Source: Amoebophrya sp. A120 (taxonomy: Eukaryota > Sar > Dinophyceae > Syndiniales > Amoebophryaceae). From it: a stretch of DNA of 64,000 nucleotides. Location: assembly GCA_905178155.1 (NCBI GenBank), contig CAJINV010000004.1, positions 8,202,938 through 8,266,937 of the forward strand, in the 5' to 3' direction. The notes beneath the pieces were generated by a model that was not told the DNA's origin, searched no databases, and saw only the letters and a program-made list of their open reading frames with translations. Shown piece after piece: positions 46,001-57,217 of this stretch; position 1 is the stretch's first letter, and each line of letters begins with the position of its first letter. The position numbers and the translations under genes are program-made.

Positions 46001-49000
46001 ACAGTCCGCATCTCTACTTCCCTTCTAGCATGACAATGTGTTGTTTTGTGATTACAAATCATGCTACACAAATTCCCGCTTTGATATGGGGAGGGGGGAT
46101 TTTTCATTTTGATAAGTTCCGGGTCCTCGTCGTTGCGCACTTGGAGAAGCGTGCTCTCCCCTGTAGCATCCGCGATCTCGAAAACGTCGTACGGTAGAAG
46201 TTTCTATCCATTGCAAATGTGTCTGGAGCTGGTAACTACTTGTAATGCTCGTTTGTGAAGGGTGGTGAGCGCTGTATACCGCAATGCACAGCCACACTTG
46301 ACAAGTTTCTGGACTCGTCCGACGTACCTCGCTTTCCGCATGGCAAACTGCACTTTTGCATCACAGGCAAGAAAGTTTTATTTTTTCTGCTCACGCCTTA
46401 CCGATTCAGCTGTCTACATGTGACACAAGCATGACAAGTACTGCCCTCTTCCAGATCCAGACGCCTTTGCAATCCATATTTTCGGGCCGGGCTCCTGTAA
46501 CAGGGTGGGCGCAAGGTCGTTGGCGCGGTCGATCTCGATTCGACCCGGCATTGGTTGCACGAAGTCGCTCGTTGTAGTAGTCACCCCGTGTGCGAGACGC
46601 TGGTTGTCATGGTGGATGTTGGGCGCGTCCTGCATCGGCTCGTCGGGTTCTTTTGCCGATGATGGCGTTTCCGGAGGTTTTTCACCGACAGGAATTGGGT
46701 CTGGAGATGCCGGCACTGCTGCGCCGTCGAGCAGTGGGCGGCCGGTGTTGTCGTCCCCGTTGTCTGGGGGTGGGGGTTTCGGCTGCGAGACGTCGTTGGG
46801 TGCGTGCGGGATGCCGTTGTACATTGGGGTAGGACTGTTTCAAACTGAAAAAAAACCCTCTCCATACTGCAGCCCAGCACCATATCCATACAAATTTTAT
46901 TTTGTAAAAAACTTTGGTGTGCTGTTTTACTGGGTCGGGACCTGGAGGCAGGTCCTCAGTCTAGGTAGGAGTGTGGAAGTGGAGGTCTTTGCGCATGACA
47001 GATAACTGTCCGTCTCACAGAATCTGCAGAAATCACCTGGTGCCCTGAGAAGCAAAGGCTTGAGAGGCTGCCTTTTTGCAATACAGAGTTGATTTGCGGA
47101 CACAGCTATCCACCATGCCTATCCTGCATGAGCAACTCTCTTCTAACGTGGTCCAAAGATGACAAGTTTAATATCATTTGGGAATCATGCAGCACTAATA
47201 TCACCCCGGCTTTTATTTAGCATGACAAGAAGTTCGCACTGTTGCAGGCCCGGGCATTTCGGCAATGCATACTTTTCAGCATGAGGGAGAGCAGGGATTT
47301 TTCATTTGGATACTTCGCCTTCGTCGGTGTAGGCCAGATCGAAGGGCACTGGGGCGTTCATGTTCCTCCCCTCGAGGTTCCCTGTATCACGCGGTAACGG
47401 TTCATCACCAAGACGGGCTCGAAAGATCCACACGACAACACTGATGCAATATGCAATACAAATTTCCCGTACATGTACAAGATGCATGACAAACTTCACT
47501 AGAACTTGCAGTGTCCAGTTTGTCATGCTGAATAGGTTTGAAGGCTGCAAGTTCTGTCCTGATGAAACAGCGTTTGCACGTGTACGGGAAATTTGCTGTG
47601 GATAGGCAAAAATTCAAAAAAACCACAAACAGTTGTTTGGATGCAAGGAGTATCAAGTGCAAATATGTCTGGGTCTGGAATATTCAGGGAATTTGTGATG
47701 CAGATTTCAGATGACCCGCTATGTCGGTGATGCATTTTGTAGCATTACAGGCTTTGCGAAGGCTTGCTCCTGCGTATCCTGCATGAGAAATGCCTTCTCC
47801 GGGCAGCTAAAATCTGAGCACCTTTTGCTGTTCATGCAATTACACAGGTTTTTGTGTGGTCGAAAATTCGCATCACAAACTCCCCCAACATTCCAGACTC
47901 AGACATATTCGCACTACATAGAGAGCTTGTCCTCGTTAGATACGAGCTTTTTCTCTTCATGTCTTGGTGCTGCCCTTTTTATTCTCCATAGGCTATCCCA
48001 TAGAAAAGCAGACCCATACCGCATTCATGCGAAATCAAATTACCATGCACTTTTTGTCTGTTCAGAAACACAACTTTATTTCCTGCCACCACCTTCTATT
48101 CAAATTGCTTGTGCGCATTACAACTTCTGCGTGCCAGAAAATAAAGCATGTTGTGGTCTCCGCATTACAAAGCTGATTGTCGTAGCGCGTCTTTGGCGAG
48201 GCAAATTCAAATTTTTCTGATACGGGTATACTTTTCTGTAGGATACAGATCTGGAGGCGGAGCCAGTACTGCTTGAGCTTGTCAAACTCCTTATCCCACA
48301 GAAAAAGACAGGCTAGACATATTTGCACTTAATGCAGAAAACAAAAAAATCTGTCCGGGGTGAGGGCATAGAATATTGTTTAGGACACGCAAAAATACAG
48401 ATTTTTTCGTCGATTCCTTGTCGGATATGCAAATATACACTTCCTGTCCTTTTCTGTGCGATACTCCCCTGCTCGCAAGGCTTCCGGTAGCTCCGATAGG
48501 TATCCACCCGGAAAAGAGCGGTAGCAGATCACATTTGTGCCAAATTTGAAAAACAGACGAAAAGAAATAAAACTTCACGAAACAAAAAACACAGAATCTT
48601 GCGTGGCTGCGATGCAGCGCTACGACCCAACTCTGGAAAACGACCTACGCTCCAATGCTGTTGATGCCTGCGTTTTGAACTGCGAGACGATCATGTGCGA
48701 CCGCTCTTACTCCGGATATCATACGTTTCTCGAAAAACTGCAGGCGGTCCGCGGTCATCTTCATCGTCCGCTTGTACGTCCGCTCGTAATCATGTTCCTC
48801 GTCATCTTTGTCCGGCACGAAAATGCCCTCTCGCCGTTGCGCGTACAGCCTTTGGTTCTCCGCGGACATGTTTTCTGTTGGGGAATTATCAATTGCCAAC
48901 ATGTCTGGATCTGCAAAATAAAAGCAGGTGTTGGTCATGCACATTTTGCATAAAACGTTAAAGCACGCTGTTTGTCGTGATCTATGCCCTGGTGACGGAG

Positions 49001-52000
49001 CAGCTTGCCCAACTGCTTCTTGATGTTGACGCAGCCCATGTCCTCGCATGACAATATACAGGTTTCGATAGGTTCCAAAAGCATGCCATAACAGGGCGTA
49101 ATCCTCCAGACCCAGAGCGGTATTTGCAATGCATAGGGGTGGAACGGCTCGAGCAGATCGAGAAGGAAGTGGTTCCCGTTTCGCCATAGCCCGTCGAACT
49201 TCTCCTGTGATTTTTTTTCGTCATTTTTTCCAAGGCCTGAAGGATCTACACACGAAGTGGAGAGGTTAATTGTCAGACGCATTCATACCGAAGTCGTAAG
49301 CGAACACCATCTAAAATAAAACCACTTCGATTCTTCAAATCTGCATTACAAATTCCTTCGTCGAAATCTGGAGTGCCAGTTAGTTTCTAATGCGTCGCGG
49401 CCTATTAACTAGACGCTTTACCTGTGGCTTTTCTTCGTGGTTTCGCAATATCGTGTCCAAGGCCTGCATGCTGGTCAGGCGGCCGAGGTAAAAGGGCATA
49501 ACGACCTTCTCCGGGTGATCTTCAAACTGCTGCTGGTGGTCAGGCGGCGAGTCCGGGTGCTCTTCAAACTTGTCTGTTGATTCGAAGACGGTTCTCAGCA
49601 TGTATTTATTCTCCATCGTGGATGGTCCGCTCCGGCGGATCTGGATAGTCTCCAAAGGTCGCTCTTCGATTTTTTTGGTCCAGATGTAGCATGTGGTATT
49701 GTAGTGTTGTGGTTTATTTTCCAACCCGTCGAGATCGTCGTGTACCTCGTGCTATGCATTGCAAATATATCTGGGTCTGGAAAAGTGCAACGTTTGTCAT
49801 GCGCATTTTGTTTGACCCATGATGTCTCCGATGTATGCCTGAACATCACAGATTTTTACATGGCTTCTTGAAGATGCTTATCCCGCATGAGAAATGCTCC
49901 TGCCGCGAAGCACAAACTGGACCCCTGTGTCTGGTCATGCAATACAGATTTCCTGAAAATCCAACTCGATGCTTTCTTCTCGACTGAGACATATCTGCAG
50001 GGGATAGGTGCGCGCGGAGAAGGAACACGGGGACCTTGGGTATAAGTTCTTGCAAAATGCCAGCTTTCTCGCCAAAAACTGTTTTCGGGGGAATCAAGCA
50101 CACCACGAGTTCAAGGTCCACTGGAAACACCCTGGTGCCGTCAGCCTGTTGTGTCGTGGGTTCTGTTCAACTTAATCATCGTACTTGGGGATGATTTATG
50201 CATCGCAAATATGCCTGCAAGGAGGTCCTCAGGAAGATGTAACGTTTGTCATGCAGCTTTCGCATTCTGGTAATATAATTCCTTACCTCTGAGTGGTCCA
50301 GAAGGTGGTCTGGAATGCGGTCTCTAGAAACACAAGTTTTGATAAGTTCCTCTAATGCAGCTACTTATTGCGCATGAGAAATTTTTCCCTGTGCTAATCA
50401 AGAATGGGAAACCATTTGGCTGCTTATGCGATACAGATTTTTGTGCTTATCTCGATCAAAGGACCTAGCATGACAAACTCGGATTCTTCCAGACCCAGAC
50501 CTATTTGCACTAGATGAGAGCATGCCAGATAATTATAATTCGTCGTCGGGAATAAAAAAAACAAATGGAAAAATCTATACCTCCTTCACGCCCCGCAAAT
50601 ATCTGTCCACATGGACCGTCCTCTTCGGGTAGCGATCGACGCAGCGAAGGTGCTTCACCGGTAGCCCTTCCGCTTCGCGTTTCCGTGCGACATCGTCGGA
50701 GATGCGGCTGCAACGGATTTTGTGCCGGGGGGCTTCCTATCCGCTGCAAATACGTCTGGGTCTGGAAACTCTTGATGCTGGTGGTTGAAGTAGAGTCACG
50801 CCGACGCCTCAATCGACCACGGCGCAGAACCACGACAACTTGTTACGTACTTTGCGTGCTTGCCGTCGATTCCTACATGCGCCGAAGTAAATGTCATGCA
50901 TTATACAGACTGCGTTAATATTTCTGCATGACAGTAACAAGGTAGTGCTATCCAAACCTTTGTGAACAATAGCGTGGATGTTGACAGTTGTGAGAGCCAC
51001 GTTAGCCCCCGAGCATGACAAACGTTGCGCACGCTTCCAGACCCAAACATATTTGCAATGGATATCGCGCTCGCAGCAGCAGGTTCACTTTGCGGCTCCT
51101 CTCGTTTTTCTTGTCCCGGAACTTTGGGGGGTCCAGCGGCTGATTCATTGGGGATCTCGAGGTCGGGTTTCTCTTCGGATTCTTCCAGTGATTCCACCAG
51201 CATCTCTATCCTGAGGAAAAACGTCCCCAGCCCAGAGTCAAGCTAGGGGTTTGCAACACAAACCTAGAAGTTTTAGGAGTCACGCATGACAAGTTGCAGG
51301 CCGTAGTGTAGTGCAGGTTAGCAAGCATAGCCGCATTACAAATCCATCTAATTTATTATTATCCGCTTTACAGCAGTACAAGTTCCAAAACACGACTACA
51401 AATCATGCCTAGCATGGGGATGCGCATCACAAGTGTGTCTGTCTGTGCAAGTCTGCATGACAACTCTGGGGATGGGACGTCTTTACACAGGATAGTTTCC
51501 TGGTCGTCCGGGTCAGGATGTCGTGGCTGGCCTCCACCGTCGGTTTGCGGCTCCACTTGCTATCAAATGCAAACATGTTGTCTGGGTCTGGAAAGTTGTC
51601 TCATGCTAATACGTGAATGACAAAACGATTAGAGTAGGTAGCTGAGCATGACAGATTATCGAACGGTCCTTTGATGTATTAAACGCATGAGAAAATCTAT
51701 TTCGCATGACACAGAACCAGCACTATTCCGTGACACGTAAATACAGAGTTTGTTGAAGATATGGAGGTTCAGCATTACATACAAATCTTGCTTCCTTCCA
51801 GACCCAGACATATTTGCAATGGATACTATCGCTTGGGGCTCGGGAACGTTAGGCACGGGTATCAGGAAGAAAAAACCACCCCTATCCCTAATAAAAAAGG
51901 CAATATTTCATTCCGCGTTTTGTCGGCAAATATCAGCCCGAAGGCCAAGGTCGGCGGGACACTTTGTGGGACACTGGACATGCCATCCTGGGCATCGCAG

Positions 52001-53580
52001 TCTTGTATCTTCAGTCTTCCTGAAGCACCAGCAAAGTGTCTCGCTTCTATGCACCGTTGTTTTTTGTTTTCTGGCAGCTACATGACAGAGTGACTCCCGT
52101 TGACAAAGCGCGCATCGCAAAGCTGTGTTTGAATATGGATAGGGGCGAGTTTTGATTTTGATAAAAACCGCTTGTGGTGCTATTTCATCAGATTCCTCGA
52201 GTCGCTCCTGCAAGATCTCTGGACGAGCGTCATGATGGCGCGCCTGTTTCTGCTCTTGATTTCCTGCACTAGCATCAGGACCCACTACTGCGATACTTGG
52301 CTTCTGCAGAACCAGCGCGAACTTGTTCTTCTCTGGTTTGCGCAGGGTCGGGTTGATCACGGGCGGCAGCAGTTGGATCTCTGTCTTGCGCAGGACGGGC
52401 GGCTTCAGCAGACACCATGGATTATCCCACAGGAAAAAGGTGGCAGGTCAGCTTTGCAATGCAAAAATAAATACACAAAAATATCTCTATTGCATATCCG
52501 AAGCAGCATGCTATGGGGCCGCCCATGACCAGTTTTTCTGTGTATTTATTTTTGCATTACAAATACGACCTGCCAACTTTTTTCTCTGGGATATGGAGAG
52601 GACTTGGTCTTTATGGAACAGAAAGAAGCCCCTCTACAAGAACATACTCGACGTGGAATTCTTCGTTAGCACCATGTCGTGCGCCAGAGGAAAGACTTCA
52701 CTGCTTAGTACATTCACTCAGCTACGACACTTCTGAACGACCCGATACTGAGCCGTGTCTAATATAATTTATGCAGTCCTCCTCGTACAGTCGCTGCCTA
52801 CAGTACAAGTCATGTAACTTCTTGTATTATCGCTGACAAGTCTACTTTCTTCGAGTATGCTACTACAGGAGGAGACTTTTTTCTCCGCATACTGGTGTCG
52901 CTATTCTCGTAGAGATTGGGGTAGAAGCCGCTCTGTTTACAAGAAGATGAAGGAGATCAGTTTTATTTTGGGAATGGTTTCCTCGATGACAAAGCAAATA
53001 AGAGGAAGAGAAACACATAGTGCTGGTCGAATAAGTATAAAAAACACCTTGTGCAGATTGAAGAGCTTTCAAAAATAATTCGCACGAAACAGTCAGAATG
53101 AATACCAGGGGTATTGCTGGGAGTGCCGACCCATATCCGACGTCTGGGTAAAACGCGTCCACTATCGAAGGGAAAAATCCCCCTTCCCCATATTGAAAAG
53201 GTATGTCTCCGAAAATTTGCGTTGCTGATTTGAGGTCACAAACCACATCTGCCTTACAAGAAGGCAGCTCTATAGTCTCCGCCGCATTATGCGGACGGTT
53301 TGTCATGCTGCGTGGGCTACAAACGTAGACATTTGTGCTGCTAAGCGTCCACGTCAGAAGCCCTGTATTCATACACGGCATGTGCCTCCAATCCTCTACC
53401 GCAAGACAATACGGAAATCCTGCATCAAAAACTTCGTTTTGATATGGGGAGCGGTGATTTTTCCTTACGGTATCCATTCTGGGCGAAGCTCCGTCGATGG
53501 AAGGTCACTGGAGACGTAGACTCTCACTTTTGCGGTCCGTCAAAAGCACGCACTTTGGCGCGCACCAGACGGCCTTCGTC
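43033..53580 (-). CDS. Long unidentified protein with ~19 introners
   Basis: Coding islands between introners, joined by the one-copy rule, read continuously over most of the span. Examples in protein order: IQLLPPVINPTLRKPEKNKF, an acidic Pro/Glu-rich region (LVESLEESEEKPDLEIPNES), FPVDLELVVCLIPPKTVFGE, HYNTTCYIWTKKIEERPLET, AENQRLYAQRREGIFVPDKD, LRAGEFDKLKQYWLRLQI, PYDVFEIADATGESTLLQVR, PELFLKLEGIVEQLKQLNSK, VEVHGLLRTLPLGPNRLSAS, NDTGTIEHITVKYLDETALQ, an Ala/Glu/Lys-rich region, NEWVRKLSAWRQHIEKQEQM and finally WEDTLSKLHNLDWRRSRILA with a stop at 43033. Mixed charged and beta-like segments with low-complexity linkers suggest a large structural protein. I cannot name a family. The start is uncertain: coding flanks the introner at 53163-53472, but its link to the exon at about 52640 is not proven, and the span may hold two genes. 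Confidence 0.55.
44344..44506. mobile_element. Introner, family B
   Basis: Flanks TCCGG/TCCAG. Excision on the minus strand reads NDTGTIEHITVK. Confidence 0.88.
44579..44845. mobile_element. Introner, family D
   Basis: Perfect duplication ACCGT at 44574-44578 and 44846-44850. Excision reads ELVTTVAVNPDV. Confidence 0.92.
45053..45317. mobile_element. Introner, family A, antisense to its gene
   Basis: Flanks TCATC/CCATC. Interior runs in the same + direction as 3587-3849, so it is antisense to this minus-strand gene. Excision reads AWKPPMTITIDS. Confidence 0.88.
45453..45745. mobile_element. Introner, family B
   Basis: Flanks GAGCT/AAGCT. Excision reads EQLKQLNSKAS. Confidence 0.85.
45794..46114. 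mobile_element. Introner, family D
   Basis: Perfect duplication AGTTC at 45789-45793 and 46115-46119. Excision reads DEDPELFLKLEG. Confidence 0.92.
46205..46478. mobile_element. Introner, family A
   Basis: Flanks GTTTC/TTTTC. Excision reads EPGPKILPYDVFE. Confidence 0.88.
46836..47312. mobile_element. Composite introner region, D-like ends
   Basis: The right end GGGATTTTTCATTTGGATA matches a weaker left end near 46836. The ~480-bp length and A-like words inside (near 47255) suggest one element within another. Boundaries approximate. Confidence 0.55.
47651..47920. mobile_element. Introner, family A
   Basis: A-type ends; flanks AGGAG/GAGAG. Confidence 0.75.
47994..48245. mobile_element. Introner-like element, family C
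   Basis: Ends TATCCCATAGAAAAG and CTTTTCTGTAGGATA; flanks TAGGC/CAGAT do not match, and the one-copy rule does not restore the frame here. Confidence 0.6.
48292..48463. mobile_element. Introner, family C
   Basis: Flanks CTCCT/CTCCC. Excision reads LRAGEFDKLKQYW. Confidence 0.85.
48887..49136. mobile_element. Introner, family A (degenerate)
   Basis: A-type ends with several changes; flanks GGAAT/GGGGT. It separates LLEPFHP from the exon with ENQRLYAQRREG. Confidence 0.7.
49753..50006. mobile_element. Introner, family A
   Basis: Flanks CGTGC/GGTGC, one mismatch; the right terminal repeat is eroded. Exons on both sides are open. Confidence 0.8.
50197..50516. mobile_element. Family A element, probably inside a larger intron
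   Basis: A-type ends; no matching flanks, and it lies inside a larger non-coding stretch. Confidence 0.6.
50738..51064. mobile_element. Introner, family A
   Basis: A-type ends; flanks CTTCC/TCGCG have diverged, yet removing element plus five bases keeps the frame (AAASASPPAQNP). Confidence 0.7.
51208..51494. mobile_element. Introner, family B
   Basis: B-type ends; flanks ATCTC/GTTTC. Excision reads DDQETLVESLEE. Confidence 0.78.
51561..51825. mobile_element. Introner, family A
   Basis: Flanks CTTGC/CTATC. Excision reads EPQAIVEPQTDG. Confidence 0.78.
51860..52163. mobile_element. Introner, family D
   Basis: D-type ends; flanks diverged (ACGGG/AAAAC). Removing the element plus five bases reads PQAVLPNVPEPQ. 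Confidence 0.72.
52423..52593. mobile_element. Introner, family C
   Basis: Flanks TGGAT/TGGAG, with long inverted arms like 14811-14971. Excision joins KTKSSP to WCLLKPP. Confidence 0.85.
53163..53472. mobile_element. Introner, family D
   Basis: Flanks TCCAC/TCCAT. Excision on the minus strand reads LRPEWTRFTQTS. Confidence 0.82.
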
Positions 53581-53589
53581 GGAGTGTGT

Positions 53590-53672
53590 AGAAGTTCGGT
53601 GTCCGCACTAAGTTCGGTGTAGAAGTTAAAGTTCGGTGTAGTAGTTGTAGTTCGGTGTAGTAGTTGTAGTCC
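53590..53672. repeat. Short tandem repeat
   Basis: AGTTCGGTGTAG-type units recur four times at about 18-20-bp spacing, upstream of the long minus-strand gene. The rest of 53673-54400 shows no supported gene. Confidence 0.85.
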
Positions 53673-54157
53673 TAACCCGCACTTTGGCGCGCAGAATCAT
53701 TTTCATTATTACTTATTGCGAAAACAGCCCGAGGCAAATGCAGATCAAAATTACTGAAGATTCTTTTTTCATTATCATCTCGTCCTCTCTAATTTGTAGT
53801 TGGGAAATAATGAAATCTTTCGAAAAAAACGAACGGAAGGAATTCAGTGTTGCCCAGTACTGCACATGCCACGGCAGCACAAAACCAGAGAACGTGGCCA
53901 AAGCCGTCGCGATTCGCGGATGGGTGGAATTTTGTAGCAGCAAGTAAATAGCGCCGGCTGAGTTGTACAAAATATCTGATCGCGCTCTTTCGGATCTGCT
54001 CGCCAGGTAGGTAACCTAGTCTTAAAAAGAAAAAACCTATTTTGCAGCTTGAAAAAAGCCGTTCTGTCGCAGCACGGATGGTTCTGAAGATCGTGTTCTG
54101 TAGTGCTCGATAATGATCTGAAGAAAAAAACTAGAGTTGCAACAACTTACTGGGTAA

Positions 54158-54161
54158 CATC

Positions 54162-54193
<32 letters not shown>

Positions 54194-54199
54194 CATCAC
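54158..54199. repeat. CAT trinucleotide microsatellite
   Basis: About 14 CAT units with one CAC interruption, in intergenic DNA. Confidence 0.95.
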
Positions 54200-54404
54200 T
54201 TCGGAATTGCGTAGTTCAACGTCAAGTAAGGTATCGCAAACGTGCATGGTGAACACAATTGTTTTGCGTTGGTTCTTTCTCACAATCACAGCACGCGTGT
54301 CTTCGCGCTGCAGCCTGCTCGGCGGGTTCTTGAAGATGGTTTCTTTTCACTTTAAAAGACCAGTGCATCTACTTCACTGTTGACGTGGTGTCTCGTAATC
54401 AATC

Positions 54405-57217
54405 TTAATCCTCCGTTCTTGCTATTTCTTCAGCCACATAAAGAAAAGCAAGCCTTTCAAAAAATCTTCTCAGTGCTGAGCAAATTGCTTTCCCAGATAT
54501 TAGAATCCTATACAAGAAAAGCATGTTGTACACCCATTCCAGAAAGAAATCAAATCTGTAATGCTGTTTTCCCGTCATCAGATGAACCTTTCTAATGCTG
54601 AGATACAGGAGAAGCACTTTTCTGTCATTCTAGCCGGAGAATGTCATGCGGACGAGGACAACAAAAGATACTAGAAGTAACCCTTCTCGTGCCGGACACC
54701 CAAGAATGGCACTGAAAACGGCATGGCAAAAGTTTCTGAGTCCGGCAATACGGGTGTGCTTGTTTTCTGTTAGATACCCGAGTTTGCTGAAGGTGGGTAT
54801 TCACTCGGGTGCTATGCATTGCAAATCTGGTTGGGTCTAGAAACTTGTGATGCTGAGTTGTGGTTAGGGGAGGCATTCTCGAATGCACATATGCATGACA
54901 AATGTATGTTTTTCTGCTCCATGTTTCCCATATGCGCTAGGTATGACAACTTGCGTTTTATCTCCCTACCGTGTTTTGGCATGCCTAAGAGGGCAGCAGC
55001 CCATTTGTTGCCACCGCAATACAGAAGATTTGTCAGAAAACAAAACGCAAGTCAACTATTACCAGTTTCGAATGTTCCATTCCCACACACATTTGCATTT
55101 GATAACCACGGCTGGTCCGCTGGGTGTCATCTCCTCCTTGAACGCTTGCATGAGTCCCCTCGTTATCTGCGCCGCCCCTTTTGCTATCTTCAAACCCTCG
55201 ACTACATGTTCCCTTGCTGCCTCAATTCCCTCGAGGACAGGACGACCGGTTTCTCGCCCGAGTTTCCACACATCGTAGATCTGCCGTTCGAGTTCGTTCC
55301 CGCCAGACGACTATGCACTGCAAACTGGGAGGGCATTGGAAGATTTGTAGGTCATGCTACTTTTGATCTGTCACAACTTCTGTGAAGCTCTGTGAGAAAA
55401 ATGCACAGTTTTTGATGCGGAATATGCAACTCCTAATATCTCATAGCACTGTAAAAATTTGTCGTATAATTTGGCTGCGCATCGCAACACGCCCTCATTA
55501 CCCGATATGCCTTTACAAATTTCTACACCTAGACCACAGATGTGCACCCGATAGCGACACGTTCCCCGTTCGCCCTTCTCTCCAGTCGGGGATTATGTGA
55601 TCGTTTATCCACGAAAAAAAGATTGTAGGTGTAACTTTTATTTGGGAGGATCAGCATTACAAATCTGTCTGGCATGACAGTAAAAACTTCTCATGCGTAG
55701 TTAGTACATGGATATGGAAACGCGCATGGGTGGACCTTACAATCCATGACCAGCATGAGAAGTTCTTGACAGACGCACTCACTGTGCATGGTGCGCATCA
55801 CAAAGTTACACTAACAATGCTTTTTTCATCTGCGATACCGAGGAGCCACACAACATAGTCGACACAGTTCTGGTATGACATGAAAAACCCCCGTTCTACT
55901 TTATTCAAGAGTTGGTTCCTTTCGGTTGAGATGCAAATGGATTTGTGTTGCAAGAATGGAATAGCCGTACACTTTCTGGCAATTTGTTGGCTTTCATACT
56001 TAACATGGCAACATGTAACTTAACATGTCAACGAGTAGGCTCCCTGCCTTTGCGTATGCCTATTGTCGTCTCGCATGACAGGATTTGCATACAGAAATCC
56101 AGCAGCAAAAATTCCCTTTGCAGAAGGGGGTATTTTTCATTTCGATATCTGTCTGGTTGGGTTGTAGTACTCATCAGTCCACGTTGGCTTGCCCGGCTCT
56201 GTCTGCCTTGCCGTGGTGATTGCCGCTTTCCTGACTTCACCGCCGTATGCGAAAGAAAAAGGCAAGCTCAGCATCGATGGCAATTGCACAAAAAAATCTG
56301 ATCCATGATCTTTGGTGAGGGCAGCGCATCATGCTGTTTGGGATTTTAGTTTTGCACTTATGGCATTAGATATGATGTGCTCGTAGGCCTTTTCTCTGGA
56401 GAGATACGAACGAGAATTTGGTATGCCCAGCCGGGATGCTGTACTTATACAAGTACTGGTATGGGACGTTGCGCGGCCAAGGGCGGCAGATCAGGGACCC
56501 ACATGCCCCCCCGGCGCCACTTTGGTGGAACACGAACTGTGCGCCGTAGACCTCGAGGTCGGCGTGATAACCCCCGCCGAAAGAAAAATCTTTCCCGGTG
56601 AGTCCCTTCACGCTATTACTCACCCCCTCTACCACCTTGTTCAAACCTTTGAGGTTTTTGATGTCATAGACGTTGACGTAGACCATGCACGGATCCTCTT
56701 GGAACTCCTGGTTGGCCGGTTCGGGGCTGGAAAGGGTACCCAAATGTCGTCTCGCCGGCTGCAAATCGTATTCCCACCACTTTAGCTCGAAGTCGATGTC
56801 CGCCGCCGTAGCCCGGATTCGCACTCGTTCCGGTGTAGTGTCGAAGTGTAGTTCTGGGCTGACGTGCTCCAGACGACGGTCGCCGCGTTTGAGGACGTGT
56901 AGAAACACCGGTTCGTCGTCGTTTTCCATGTGGTACGAGCCATAGTCTACGTCGTTCTCCCCCTTAATATCCAAACCCGGTGGGCAGAAGAATTTCTTCC
57001 TCAGCGACAAATATTTGACGTCGATCCCGCTTTGGTCCTGCAGCGTCTGCTTCAGCTCGCGCGCCGTTGCCTCATAAGGAACGTCCAGTTCCAGTTGACC
57101 GAAGTAAATCCAGCGGTCCACGTGGCGTGCAATCTTTCCGGTTTTCAGCGAAAGCAAAAACTTGATGGATTCCACATTCTTATCGCTAGCGTCCGGCATT
57201 TCTCCCTGATTGTCCAT
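54405..57217 (-). CDS. PPPDE-type thiol peptidase (DeSI-like) with ubiquitin-like N-terminus
   Basis: The start at 57217 (MDNQGEMPDASDKNVESIKF) has a favourable AAAATGG context; the frame is also open upstream. Residues about 35-80 (VPYEATARELKQTLQDQSGI) resemble a ubiquitin-like fold. The PPPDE domain begins at MVYVNVYDI and has GGGYHADLEVYGAQFVFH, whose His is the expected catalytic His. After the intron it continues AYGGEVRKAAITTARQTEPG, then RQNCVDYVVWLLG, whose Cys is the expected nucleophile. DeSI-type enzymes remove ubiquitin or SUMO. A helical tail follows (EAAREHVVEGLKIAKGAAQI). Exons about 57217-56408, 56257-56148, 55868-55839, 55600-55554, 55306-55105, 54812-about 54773, and a possible last exon to TAA at 54405. 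The last exon is AT-rich and tentative; otherwise the gene ends near 54769. Confidence 0.78.
54813..55104. mobile_element. Introner, family A
   Basis: A-type ends; flanks GGTGC/ACCAC do not match. Minus-strand coding on both sides (PSGPAVV, then HPSEYPPSANS). Confidence 0.7.
55312..55553. mobile_element. Introner, family A (eroded)
   Basis: Degenerate A-type ends; flanks ACGAC/GCGAC. Excision reads RTGNVSSGGNELE. Confidence 0.75.
55874..56147. mobile_element. Introner, family D
   Basis: Flanks TCTGG/TCTGT. It sits just before the catalytic Cys codon; excision reads NPTRQNCVDYV. Confidence 0.85.

Noticed and set aside
53713-53970. Overlapping open frames on both strands upstream of the long minus gene
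   Set aside because: Both are short, AT-biased and lack splice or domain support.
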